Counted from the stretch's first letter, positions 1-6,906 are shown. The stretch: 42,917 nucleotides of DNA from Pseudomonas typographi (GCF_014694385.1 NZ_JAAOCA010000042.1:1-42917), one strand, 5' to 3'. A program made the numbers and translations. The notes: generated by a model not told the origin, from the letters alone.

Positions 1-1
1 G

Positions 2-100
2 GATTCATACATTCGCTGGTACAACGAGAAAAGAATCAAGATTTCCCTCGGCGCTCTTAGTCCCATTGAGTATCGTGAGAGCCTGGGTCTCGCGGCATAA
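2..100 (+). pseudogene. IS3-family transposase (OrfB), C-terminal end, cut by the window edge
   Basis: The frame opens at the window edge and stops at TAA 98-100. The peptide has the typical end of the IS3-family DDE integrase core: YIRWYNEKRIK followed by LSPIEYR. Only about 32 residues are visible, so it is not known whether the full transposase is intact outside the window. The bases after the stop (about 103-128, with GTCCAAGTTTTTGTCCGC and a C-run) look like an IS3-type terminal inverted repeat, so the element probably ends near 128, about 20 bases before the TetR operators. The other end is not visible, so the exact tip cannot be fixed. Confidence 0.8.
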
Positions 101-149
101 CCAGTCCAAGTTTTTGTCCGCATCCCCCCGTACGGTTTTCTGTACCATA

Positions 150-185
150 TGGATCAGTGATCCAAATATATGGATCAGCGATCCA
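150..185. promoter_or_regulatory. Two tandem palindromic operators of the TetR gene
   Basis: Two 15-base palindromes, TGGATCAGTGATCCA (150-164) and TGGATCAGCGATCCA (171-185), differ at one base and have starts 21 bases apart, two helical turns. The arms are GGATC/GATCC. They lie 19-54 bases before the TetR start at 204, the usual place for autoregulation. That they are bound by this TetR protein is an inference from position and symmetry. Confidence 0.65.
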
Positions 186-203
186 CTTGTAAAGAGCCAA
201 CCC

Positions 204-782
204 ATGCGAGCCGACGCAAAAAAGAATTACAGCCACATCCTCACGGTCGCGCGTGAGGTCATCACGGAGCAGGGTGCCGATGCGTCGATGCGCGATATCG
301 CCCGCCGGGCAGCCGTCGGCTTGGCCACGCTGCTTCGTCATTTCCCGACGCGAGAGGCCTTGTTTGAAGCGTTGCTATGCACGAACCTGGACGCACTGAC
401 GCAGAAGGCAGACGAACTCGAAACGTCGAATTCGCCTGGCGAAGCGCTCGTGTCCTGGTTCAGTGAATGGGTGGCCTTTGCCCAAAGCTATAGAGGCGTT
501 GTCGCCCTGATGGCGGCCGCCCACACGAACCCGGACTCCGCTCTCTATGCTTCATGCGCAGCGGTGCACTCGGCGAGCGCGCGACTACTGCGCCGTGCTC
601 AGGCCGAAGGTACGGCGCGTACCGATATGAATGGGGACGACCTGTTCGGCCTGATGGCGGCGCTCGGCTGGCTCGTCGATCTACCCCCATTCGCGCCACG
701 GGCAAATCATCTCGTTCACGTTATTACGGACGCCATCCTGGCAAACCGGCCTAGCAGCGATGTCAAGAAGCCAACGCGCTGA
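204..782 (+). CDS. TetR/AcrR-family transcriptional regulator
   Basis: This 192-residue protein is of normal TetR length. Residues about 10-58 form the TetR_N DNA-binding domain: a helix with VAREVITEQGADASMRDIA, then the helix-turn-helix RRAAVGLATLLRHFPTREALF. The C-terminal ligand and dimer domain resembles the SbtR-like group of pseudomonad regulators. An in-frame ATG exists at 66, but that longer form would start inside the IS3 end and translate through the operators; the ATG at 204 opens with MRADAKKNY, the usual family start. The ligand and targets are unknown. Such repressors usually sit beside the gene they control, but here the upstream side is taken by an IS3 end and the downstream side by an integrase remnant, so the repressor looks orphaned. 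Confidence 0.85.
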   Translation: MRADAKKNYSHILTVAREVITEQGADASMRDIARRAAVGLATLLRHFPTREALFEALLCTNLDALTQKADELETSNSPGEALVSWFSEWVAFAQSYRGVVALMAAAHTNPDSALYASCAAVHSASARLLRRAQAEGTARTDMNGDDLFGLMAALGWLVDLPPFAPRANHLVHVITDAILANRPSSDVKKPTR

Positions 783-973
783 ATCAAGTCGGCAGCGGAT
801 AGCCATTGCCGAGGCGTTGAGCGAGCGTGCGTGCAATGTAGGGCGATCAAAGGGCCCATTTGAGAACCGCCGAGACCAGCAGCCCGTCCTGATTGTGTGA
901 CGCGCACGTGGCGCTCAGGCGATTGGGGCCATGTGGACGACTGATCCCGAACCCGGACAGAACTGCGTGTTAT
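783..973. other. Intergenic stretch with no recognisable gene
   Basis: This lies between the TetR stop and the truncated integrase, which converge on it. No RNA gene, terminator hairpin with U-run or convincing frame was seen. The segment around 930-975 (GTGGACGACTGATCC, then GAACCCGGACAGAACTG) looks like a junction from an older rearrangement, but no element could be identified. Confidence 0.4.
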
Positions 974-1609
974 TCAATTCCCGGCATACGTTGCCGCCCG
1001 ATCTCCCAAGACACACGACCGCCGCGGCCTGCGCCAATTGCGCCGGCGCAGCTTCGCCAGCAGATTGCGCGCGAGGACGACGCGCTGCCCGCGATGCTCG
1101 GCCAGTCTCTGTTTGGCCAGGAAGTCGGCGCACTGGCGCAGCGCGTCCTTGACCTTGTCGCACAAGGCCCGCAGGTCTTCGGTTTGGATTCCGGTCAGCA
1201 GACGATTGCGAAAAACAGGCAGGATGTCTCGGTCGAGGATGTGCTTGCGCATGGCATGGGTGCTATCGGCCAACCGTGCATTGGCCAGCCATGCTTCCAT
1301 TGCCGCGCCAAAGGTCTTGATGGCAACCACCCGCCGCTTTTCGCGCTGTTTTTCAAGCGCGGGGGATATACCTACCTGAACGGATTTACGCGCCTCCAGG
1401 AGCAGTTGGCGCGCCATCGCCAGCGAGATACCGCCCGGGCCATAGCGCCCTAGGGTCAGCGTCTCGCGGCGGCCGTGGAGCCGGTAGTCGTAGCGGAAGG
1501 TGACGGTACCGCTGGGCGATACCGTCACGTACATCCCGTCTCGGTCAGAAGCCTTATAAAACTCGGACTTAGGCTTGAGATTTCGCAGAGCAGTGTCGGT
1601 AAGCATCAA
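974..1609 (-). pseudogene. Tyrosine-recombinase (island integrase) fragment, catalytic domain lost
   Basis: Residues 1 to about 155 match P4-type island integrases. The arm-binding domain starts MLTDTALRNLKPK and continues with DRDGMYVTV, FRYDYRLHGRRETLTLGRY and the SLAMARQLLLEARK helix. The start of the core-binding domain follows, up to TEDLRALCDKVK. After that the frame runs into an Arg/Ala-rich tail with no integrase similarity and stops at residue 211, against about 400 in intact members. The catalytic domain with its R-H-R-Y residues is absent, so it cannot recombine DNA. The ATG at 1609 or the next codon at 1606 could be the start. It is transcribed away from the att-like site at 1908 and is probably the integrase of the element once inserted there. 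Confidence 0.85.
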
Positions 1610-1627
1610 GGATTTTCTCCGGTTTTT

Positions 1628-1732
1628 TGACGGCTTTTACCGTCAGGGACCTGGAGACCTGCTGATGCCCGGAAAGCCGCGTAAAACAAGCTTTCCCGAG
1701 AAGACTTTTACCGTCAAAGACGGTAAAAGTCT
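1628..1732. repeat. CTTTTACCGTCA repeats upstream of the integrase, including a 14-base palindrome
   Basis: CTTTTACCGTCA occurs at 1634-1645 and 1705-1716, and its inverted form GACGGTAAAAG at 1719-1729. The second and third copies form a perfect inverted repeat with 14-base arms (1702-1715 and 1719-1732) and a 3-base spacer. The first copy is itself in a TGACGG/CCGTCA palindrome (1628-1645). They lie between the integrase start (1609) and the att-like site (1908), where arm-type binding sites for the integrase or its directionality factor are expected. A hairpin role is also possible, but no U-run follows. Confidence 0.6.
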
Positions 1733-1809
1733 CAATAGTGAACGGGAGTGTCTTAATCCGGCCTCGATTCTTACCGCCAGCGCCACCGTCAACTTGTTTT
1801 GCTAGCCGG

Positions 1810-1889
1810 CGATAGCCATCGATAGATGCCGCGACGTATTTACCTGTTAAATCAACACGTTAGGGCGAGCTTTCGATAGCTGGCGATAG
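1810..1889. repeat. Two helically phased pairs of CGATAG
   Basis: CGATAG occurs at 1810, 1820, 1874 and 1884, in two pairs whose members start exactly 10 bases apart; the pairs are 64 bases apart. All four point the same way and sit 20-100 bases from the att-like site at 1908. One-turn spacing suggests cooperative binding on one face of the helix, as for an excisionase or arm-type integrase sites. The binding protein is not known. Confidence 0.55.
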
Positions 1890-1907
1890 TCCTCGAAGGA
1901 CGTCAAA

Positions 1908-1922
1908 TCACTCCCACTCTAT
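1908..1922. other. Near-copy of the guaA 3' end (candidate att site)
   Basis: TCACTCCCACTCTAT here matches the last 15 bases of guaA (5329-5343, TCACTCCCACTCAAT) at 14 of 15 positions, in the same orientation, with the first 12 identical. The copy lies next to a truncated island integrase and its repeats. The guaA 3' end is an established integration site for tyrosine-recombinase islands, so the two copies probably bound an island remnant of about 3.4 kb. Confidence 0.7.
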
Positions 1923-2130
1923 TATCAATAATTAAATAATCTCCATAAATATCAGTGAGTAACCGTCACAGATACCCCCTATGCCACGAAAAACGCCAAG
2001 CTAGTGAAGCCGAATTTCACAGATTCTGCTTTGACCACGTCACACAGCGAAGCCTGCTCAGCATCGAGCTAGAAACCCGGCACTCAAAATGGAACATAAT
2101 CAGATTTTTTGAGCTGCGGCAGCTACCCTC

Positions 2131-2433
2131 ATGAACCGATACGTGCCACCCAAGCCACGCTCCCCGTTGTCGGAGCTAACCCAGCTTCTTACGCCCGGCA
2201 CGCTGGGGTTCTATACCCATTTTGAATGTACCGAGCTGTTCGCCAGTTGTCCCGATCAGGGCGGCACCATCAATATATTTACGCTGTTGGTCGCCGTGGA
2301 ACAGCCTGATCTTGACCTAGCAGCTCCCTGCTTCCTGACACCAAAACCTATTCGAATCAAATCGCTGAATGGCTGGAGTTTTGGCCTCCGCCGTTACGCG
2401 GTGCGATCGTGTCCCAGGAAGTGGTGTAACTGA
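2131..2433 (+). pseudogene. Unrecognised open frame whose end is supplied by the IS256 element
   Basis: The frame encodes about 91 residues before the IS256 left end at 2405 and finishes inside the inverted repeat. No family was recognised. It contains GTLGFYTHFECTELFASCP and no clear signal peptide or membrane segment. Joining the sequences on either side of the element would end the frame within a few codons (…YAVRSIS stop), so the insertion may have hit only its last codons or a gene already decayed. There is no strong ribosome binding site before the ATG. It could also be a chance frame. Confidence 0.25.
2405..2431 (+). repeat. Left terminal inverted repeat of the IS256 element
   Basis: These 27 bases are the exact reverse complement of 3759-3785. 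The repeat begins about 125 bases before the transposase start. Confidence 0.9.
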
Positions 2434-2531
2434 ACCAACCAAAGGCGCCCTGCGGGCGAAAGAGGATGGTCATCGTGGTTCTTGGCTACTGTTGAGTTTG
2501 CGAAGACCAAACACTCACCAGAGAAACCACG

Positions 2532-3728
2532 ATGACCAAGCCCACTATCGCATTGACTGAGTGGGTTGAGAAAGGGGCAGACGCTGATCTGCTCAAGCAC
2601 ATGATCCAGTTCGTCGCACAGCGGATGATGGACTTCGACGTTGAAAGCCTGTGCGGCGCCGGATTCGACGTCAAAAGTCCTGACCGCATAAACAGCCGCA
2701 ACGGTTACCGCGACCGCCTTTGGCAAACCCGTGCCGGCGACGTTGATCTGAAGATCCCCAAACTGCGTCAAGGCAGCTACTTTCCTGGCTTCCTGGAACC
2801 GCGTAGAACTGCTGAGAAGGCGATGGCAGCAGTGATTCAGGAAGCCTACATACAGGGGGTTTCCACACGCTCGGTCGACGAGTTGGTCAAGGCCATGGGC
2901 ATGACTGGCATCTCGAAAAGCCAGGTATCCAGACTCGCGGGCGAGATCGATGAGCGCGTCAATGCGTTCCTGGATCGACCACTTGAAGGCGACTGGCCGT
3001 ACCTCTGGATCGACGCTACCTACGTTAAAGTGCGGGAGGCAGGCCGCATCGTTTCGGTCGCGGTCATAATCGCCGTGGCCGTGAGCACCCATGGCGGACG
3101 GGAAATTCTGGGCATGCGGGTTGGCCCTTCCGAAGCTGAGCCGTTCTGGACGGACTTCCTGCGCAGCCTGATGCGCCGTGGCTTGCGCGGGGTAAAGCTG
3201 GTTATCTCTGACGCTCACGAAGGCCTCAAGGCAGCTGTCGCCAAGGTCTTCCACGCGACTTGGCAGCGCTGCCGCGTGCATTTCATGCGCAATGCGATGG
3301 CCCAAGTCGGCAAGGGCCAGCGCAGCATGGTGGCGGCGTTACTGCGCACAGTCTTTGCTCAGGACAGTCGCGCTGAATGCCATCACCAATGGCGCCTGGT
3401 GGCCGACCAATTACGCGAGAAGTATCCGAAAATCGCGGCGCTAATGGACGGTTGCGAAGATGAAGTGCTGGCGCACATGGCCTTCCCGAAAGCCCATCGC
3501 CAGCAGCTGCACAGCACCAATCCGCTGGAACGGCTGAACGCCGAGATCAAGCGGCGCACTGATGTCGTGGGTATCTTTCCTAACGATCCGGCGATCACCA
3601 GGCTGGTCGGTGCGATGTTGCTGGAGCAGAACGACGAATGGTGCCTGCAAAGGCGCTACATGCAGTTGGAGGCCTTCGAGGCGGTCAGCGATAATCCGCA
3701 GGCCAAGCTGTCGGCCGTGATCAACTAA
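2532..3728 (+). CDS. tnpA: IS256-family (Mutator-type) transposase
   Basis: The 398-residue protein is full length for the family. It has the typical N-terminal region (FDVKSPDRINSRNGYRDR) and a DDE catalytic core: D161 in WIDATYVKV, D227 in VISDAHEGLKAA and a glutamate in NPLERLNAEIKRR (E333 or E338). The motif around WQRCRVHFMRN is a family hallmark. It acts on the element's own terminal repeats in a cut-and-paste or copy-out reaction. The ATG at 2532 follows GAGAAACCACG. No frameshift or internal stop is seen, so the gene appears functional. Confidence 0.95.
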   Translation: MTKPTIALTEWVEKGADADLLKHMIQFVAQRMMDFDVESLCGAGFDVKSPDRINSRNGYRDRLWQTRAGDVDLKIPKLRQGSYFPGFLEPRRTAEKAMAAVIQEAYIQGVSTRSVDELVKAMGMTGISKSQVSRLAGEIDERVNAFLDRPLEGDWPYLWIDATYVKVREAGRIVSVAVIIAVAVSTHGGREILGMRVGPSEAEPFWTDFLRSLMRRGLRGVKLVISDAHEGLKAAVAKVFHATWQRCRVHFMRNAMAQVGKGQRSMVAALLRTVFAQDSRAECHHQWRLVADQLREKYPKIAALMDGCEDEVLAHMAFPKAHRQQLHSTNPLERLNAEIKRRTDVVGIFPNDPAITRLVGAMLLEQNDEWCLQRRYMQLEAFEAVSDNPQAKLSAVIN

Positions 3729-3758
3729 ACGGCAAGCTCAGTGGCTAAGGCCATGATG

Positions 3759-3785
3759 AGTTACACCACTTCCTGGGACACGATC
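3759..3785 (-). repeat. Right terminal inverted repeat of the IS256 element
   Basis: This is an exact inverted copy of 2405-2431, starting 31 bases after the transposase stop. The flank beyond it is AT-rich and unlike the flank on the left side. Confidence 0.9.
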
Positions 3786-3811
3786 AATATCCTAAACGAA
3801 ACACCCTAACA

Positions 3812-4057
3812 ATGATGTTTAAACTTGAGCCTTATGCTTACATTAGACCGCTCATCAAAATCCCAATCTTAATAATTAATTTTTTCAATCGAGACAATAT
3901 AGAAGCCCACTACCAAATGGACTTCTTACTGCGAAGAGGAAGTATTTACAATGAGCTGTCAACAGACGAAAAACGACCCATGAATATCACCACGCAAAAA
4001 AACAGTACTCACGAGGCGCAGCCAGCCTCCCTCATCGCAATGGCAGCCGGTAGCTGA
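3812..4057 (+). CDS. Small AT-rich open frame, unrecognised
   Basis: The frame of 81 residues lies in an AT-rich stretch (3786-4212) that stands out from the GC-rich backbone and fits foreign DNA. The first part is hydrophobic (YIRPLIKIPILIINFFN), the rest polar. No family was recognised and there is no good ribosome binding site before either ATG. It is probably a chance frame or a remnant. Nothing else was found between 3786 and 4212. Confidence 0.2.
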   Translation: MMFKLEPYAYIRPLIKIPILIINFFNRDNIEAHYQMDFLLRRGSIYNELSTDEKRPMNITTQKNSTHEAQPASLIAMAAGS

Positions 4058-4212
4058 TGCTCCGGGACGGGCGGAAATTAATCTGAATAACCATCGGCTA
4101 CAATTCCACCAGCAGTTCAACTACACATGACGAAATGGCCTCGAGAACTTCGCTATTACCTAATCATGACTGCGGCTAATCGAGCCGTCAAAATTGACAG
4201 GCCTTCCTAGTG

Positions 4213-4611
4213 CTAAACCTGATTTTGAGAAGCGATGAAACAGGAGTAAAGAACATCAGCGAAATCATGCTCATTGATATCGCCGACAACCAAATCCCTA
4301 ACGGCATCCGCTAGCAAATCATTATCTAGAGTAATTTCATAATCATTGAGCGAAAGGTACTCCAAGCCGACCGCAAGCCCGGTACGCTTATTCGCATCAG
4401 GTAGTGCGTGGCCTTGCGCGATGCTGGCAGTGTACTTAGCAGCAATTTCAAATACATCGTCAAGGCCATTATAGGCGATCGCATTATCGATTCGTGCCAG
4501 CGCACCTTGCAAGGTCGGAATATTTACCGCCCCCTTCATGCCGGGCTCGGTAGTCAAGATATGAGTGTTTATCTCAATAACACGCTCAAATGGAAAGAAG
4601 ATCAACTCCAT
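4213..4611 (-). CDS. doc: Doc-type (Fic fold) toxin, death-on-curing family
   Basis: The protein has 132 residues, the normal Doc length. The Fic-fold motif is H68-A-L-P-D72-A-N74-K75-R76-T, in the form HxLxDANKRT typical of Doc. In the family, Doc is a kinase that phosphorylates elongation factor EF-Tu and stops translation. The ATG at 4611 shares one base with the stop of the upstream 56-residue gene (TAATG), which implies translational coupling in a toxin-antitoxin operon. No frameshift is visible and the key residues are present, so the toxin is probably active. It lies in the island remnant next to guaA, where it could stabilise the region. Confidence 0.9.
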   Translation of the reverse strand: MELIFFPFERVIEINTHILTTEPGMKGAVNIPTLQGALARIDNAIAYNGLDDVFEIAAKYTASIAQGHALPDANKRTGLAVGLEYLSLNDYEITLDNDLLADAVRDLVVGDINEHDFADVLYSCFIASQNQV

Positions 4612-4781
4612 TACATGTCAGCCAACTTCTGAAAGGTCTTCTTGTGAGTCCTGAGAACGAGCTTGGTTTCTGAATAAACGATCTGCTTACCCGAGTCGCC
4701 ACCCAAGTCCAGCTTCTTGATGGCTTTAACTTTAGGCCTCTCTACTATGGATACGCCATAGCTGTTCAGCTTGTGGTTCAT
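4611..4781 (-). CDS. 56-residue partner of Doc, probable antitoxin of a non-Phd type
   Basis: The gene reads ATG 4781 to TAA 4611 and overlaps the toxin start by one base. The product is lysine-rich (about 11 of 56 residues). It begins MNHKLNSYGVSIVERPKVKA, has LDLGGDSGKQIVYSE in the middle and ends RTHKKTFQKLADM. Phd antitoxins usually have about 73 residues and a YefM-like N-terminal domain, which is not seen here; it is not an evident AbrB or ribbon-helix-helix protein either. The antitoxin role is inferred from size, order and overlap. The TA promoter should lie just upstream of 4781, overlapping the VapC remnant. Confidence 0.75.
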   Translation of the reverse strand: MNHKLNSYGVSIVERPKVKAIKKLDLGGDSGKQIVYSETKLVLRTHKKTFQKLADM

Positions 4782-4857
4782 GACTTAGTACCCCAAACGG
4801 TCTGATCAATTTCTGCTCACACGGTAGCACACTGAGAGGCAAGAAACACCGAGCTGT

Positions 4858-5037
4858 CGATAGCGTCTTACGCCGCTTGCCGATTGGCATCAGTGCCACG
4901 CCAGCGCCCACCTCATCATCAGTCATTACTGAAAGAAAAGGCATCTGCAGCGGTAGTGCGTCGATACGTTCAATCACGCTGACCTGAGGCGAACGCCATA
5001 ACTGCTCTCAAATCACATTCGTATCGGGCACGATCAT
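4858..5037 (-). pseudogene. VapC/FitB PIN-domain toxin, broken
   Basis: From ATG 5037 the frame reads MIVPDTNVI, the N-terminal PIN motif with the first catalytic aspartate (usual form MIVLDTNVI). A TGA at 5008-5010 interrupts it at codon 10. After the stop the similarity continues in the same frame: VIERIDALP, then PFLSVMT and GVALMPIGKRRKTL, as in VapC proteins (VIEWIDAQP, YLSAIT, GVALLPVGKRR). Similarity fades near 4858, though the frame stays open to 4732; the C-terminal half with the remaining acidic residues is missing. Intact members are ribonucleases of about 140 residues. This copy cannot make a working toxin. Confidence 0.75.
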
Positions 5038-5227
5038 TGATGGTCACTGACCGAAGGGGCGTCTGCTCGAACGAACTTTCAGAGGCAGTAAACTCCTCAT
5101 CCGTCAGGCTTGCCTCGCGCCCCCCCACGGCTAGCAGCGAGCCCAGCTTGACGCCGCCCGGCGGTTTCACCGTAGCCTCCAAAAAGTCTAGCATCTCGTC
5201 CTCGAGCCTGCGACCGGGTTGAAAAGC
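4970..5227 (-). pseudogene. FitA-like antitoxin, N-terminus lost
   Basis: The frame upstream of ATG 5194 reads PGRRLEDEMLDFL, matching the second half of a ribbon-helix-helix domain. VKLGSLLAVGGREASLTDEEF and EQTPLRSV follow, as in the C-terminal, toxin-binding part of FitA antitoxins (usual end DKTPARPVSFE). The first 25-30 residues, including the DNA-binding strand, are absent; similarity stops near 5227, about 100 bases from the guaA end. The frame runs on through the start of the VapC remnant to a stop at 4970, so its own stop has been lost. ATG 5194 has no good ribosome binding site. Confidence 0.65.
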
Positions 5228-5266
5228 CGGTACAGGGATCTGCCAGTTTCGGAAGGTGACAAATGA

Positions 5267-5294
5267 AAAAAGCCCGCTACTCAGCGGGCTTTTT
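5267..5294. terminator. Bidirectional intrinsic terminator after guaA
   Basis: A 12-base-pair stem (AAAAAGCCCGCT/AGCGGGCTTTTT) with a 4-base loop lies 35 bases beyond the guaA stop. It has A- and T-runs on both sides, so it can end guaA transcription and block reading in from the island. Confidence 0.85.
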
Positions 5295-5328
5295 CGTTAG
5301 TCAACACAGGCCCTTAGCAGGCGTAGGC

Positions 5329-5343
5329 TCACTCCCACTCAAT
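5329..5343. other. guaA 3'-end attachment site
   Basis: TCACTCCCACTCAAT is the complement of the last five guaA codons, Ile-Glu-Trp-Glu-stop. It is matched at 14 of 15 positions by 1908-1922. Island integrases that use guaA recombine at this place and restore the gene end. Confidence 0.7.
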
Positions 5344-6906
5344 CGTCGCCGGCGGCTTACTCGACACATCATAAGTCACCCGCGAAATCCCCTCGATCTC
5401 ATTGATAATCCGCCCACTCACCGTCTCAAGCAGTTCATAGGGCAGGTGCGCCCAGCGGGCGGTCATGAAGTCGATGGTTTCCACCGCGCGCAGGGCCACC
5501 ACCCAGGCGTAACGGCGGCCGTCGCCGACCACGCCCACTGATTTCACCGGCTGGAACACGACGAATGCCTGGCTGACCTTGTGGTACCAATCGGCTTTGC
5601 GCAGTTCTTCGATGAAGATATGGTCGGCACGGCGCAGCAGGTCGGCGTATTCCTTTTTCACTTCGCCGAGGATGCGTACGCCCAGGCCCGGGCCCGGGAA
5701 GGGGTGGCGGTAGACCATGTCGTAGGGCAGGCCCAGTTCCAGGCCGAGCCTGCGCACTTCGTCTTTGAACAGTTCGCGCAGCGGTTCGACCAACTGCAGG
5801 TTCATTTCTTCCGGCAGGCCGCCCACGTTGTGGTGTGACTTGATCACGTGGGCCTTGCCGCTTTTGGCGCCCGCCGATTCGATCACGTCGGGGTAGATGG
5901 TGCCTTGGGCAAGGAACTTGATGTTGGCGAGCTTGCTAGCCTCGGCATCGAACACATCGATGAACGTGCGGCCGATGATCTTGCGCTTTTTCTCCGGGTC
6001 CGCCTCGCCTTCAAGGTTCGCCAAAAACTGCGCCTCGGCGTTGGCGCGGATCACTTTAACGCCCATGTTCTCGGCGAACATGGCCATCACCTGCTCGCCT
6101 TCGTGCAGGCGCAGCAGGCCGTTGTCGACGAACACGCACGTTAGGCGATCACCAATGGCGCGGTGCAGCAATGCCGCGACCACCGAGGAATCGACGCCAC
6201 CGGAGAGGCCCAACAGTACATGGGAACTGCCGACTTGGGCGCGCACCTGGGCGATGGCGTCTTCGACGATGTTCGACGCTGTCCACAGCGCTTCGCAGCC
6301 GCAGATGTCGAGCACGAAGCGCGAGAGGATGCGCCCGCCCTGCTTGGTGTGGGTGACCTCCGGGTGGAACTGCACGCCGTAATAGCCGCGATGGTCGTCG
6401 GCCATGCCGGCGATCGGGCAGCTTGGTGTGCTGGCCAATACGTGGAAGCCGGCCGGGATTTGCGTCACCTTGTCGCCATGGCTCATCCACACGTCCAGGC
6501 CGAATACGCCATCGTCGTCGATGTGGTCTTGGATGCCCTCGAGGATGCGGCTTTTGCCGACCACATCGACACGCGCATAACCGAACTCACGCAGGTCGGA
6601 GCCTTCGACGCGGCCGCCGAGCTGCTCGGCCATGGTTTGCATGCCATAGCAGATACCGAACACCGGCACCCCCAGCTCCCATACGGCGTGTGGCGCGCGT
6701 GGGCTGTTGGCTTCGTGCACCGACTCGGGGCCGCCGGCGAGGATGATGCCGCGCGGGGCGAATTCGCGAATGGCGGCATCGCTCATGTCGAACGGATGCA
6801 GCTCGCAATACACGCCGATCTCGCGCACACGGCGGGCGATCAACTGGGTGTACTGTGAACCGAAGTCGAGGATAAGGATTCGGTGGGCGTGGATGTCGAG
6901 GGCCAT
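5329..6906 (-). CDS. guaA: GMP synthase (glutamine-hydrolysing)
   Basis: GMP synthase aminates XMP to GMP with glutamine and ATP in the cytoplasm. The 525-residue protein has the class I amidotransferase domain (Cys86 in FGICYGMQ, His181 and Glu183 in FHPEV), the ATP-pyrophosphatase loop SGGVDSS at about 235-241, and the C-terminal dimer domain ending PATIEWE. The start is ATG 6906 (MALDIHAHRILILDFG); an in-frame upstream codon at 6930 would add eight residues not typical of the family. It lies 75 bases after guaB, with a hairpin between. The last codons double as an island attachment site and the gene is intact. Confidence 0.98.
   Translation of the reverse strand: MALDIHAHRILILDFGSQYTQLIARRVREIGVYCELHPFDMSDAAIREFAPRGIILAGGPESVHEANSPRAPHAVWELGVPVFGICYGMQTMAEQLGGRVEGSDLREFGYARVDVVGKSRILEGIQDHIDDDGVFGLDVWMSHGDKVTQIPAGFHVLASTPSCPIAGMADDHRGYYGVQFHPEVTHTKQGGRILSRFVLDICGCEALWTASNIVEDAIAQVRAQVGSSHVLLGLSGGVDSSVVAALLHRAIGDRLTCVFVDNGLLRLHEGEQVMAMFAENMGVKVIRANAEAQFLANLEGEADPEKKRKIIGRTFIDVFDAEASKLANIKFLAQGTIYPDVIESAGAKSGKAHVIKSHHNVGGLPEEMNLQLVEPLRELFKDEVRRLGLELGLPYDMVYRHPFPGPGLGVRILGEVKKEYADLLRRADHIFIEELRKADWYHKVSQAFVVFQPVKSVGVVGDGRRYAWVVALRAVETIDFMTARWAHLPYELLETVSGRIINEIEGISRVTYDVSSKPPATIEWE

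Larger units (their letters stand above)
2405..3785 (+). mobile_element. Complete IS256-family insertion sequence
   Basis: The element is about 1.38 kb with one transposase gene and 27-base perfect terminal inverted repeats (2405-2431 and 3759-3785). The repeats contain GTGTCCCAGGAAGTGGTGTA and end in GATC on the outside. GATC is its own complement, so those four bases may be part of the repeat or a short target duplication. No 8-9 base direct duplication, usual for IS256, flanks the element. With an intact transposase and identical ends it looks recent and possibly still mobile. It lies inside the guaA-associated island remnant. Confidence 0.9.

Noticed and set aside
66..203. N-terminal extension of the TetR protein
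   Set aside because: It would translate through the IS3 end and both operators; the ATG at 204 gives the family N-terminus.
893..1453. Plus-strand frame of 186 codons opposite the integrase fragment
   Set aside because: The minus strand shows clear integrase similarity; this frame has none.
4732..4977. GTG-started frame of 81 codons as an independent gene
   Set aside because: It is the continuation of the VapC remnant and overlaps the Doc partner; no independent evidence.
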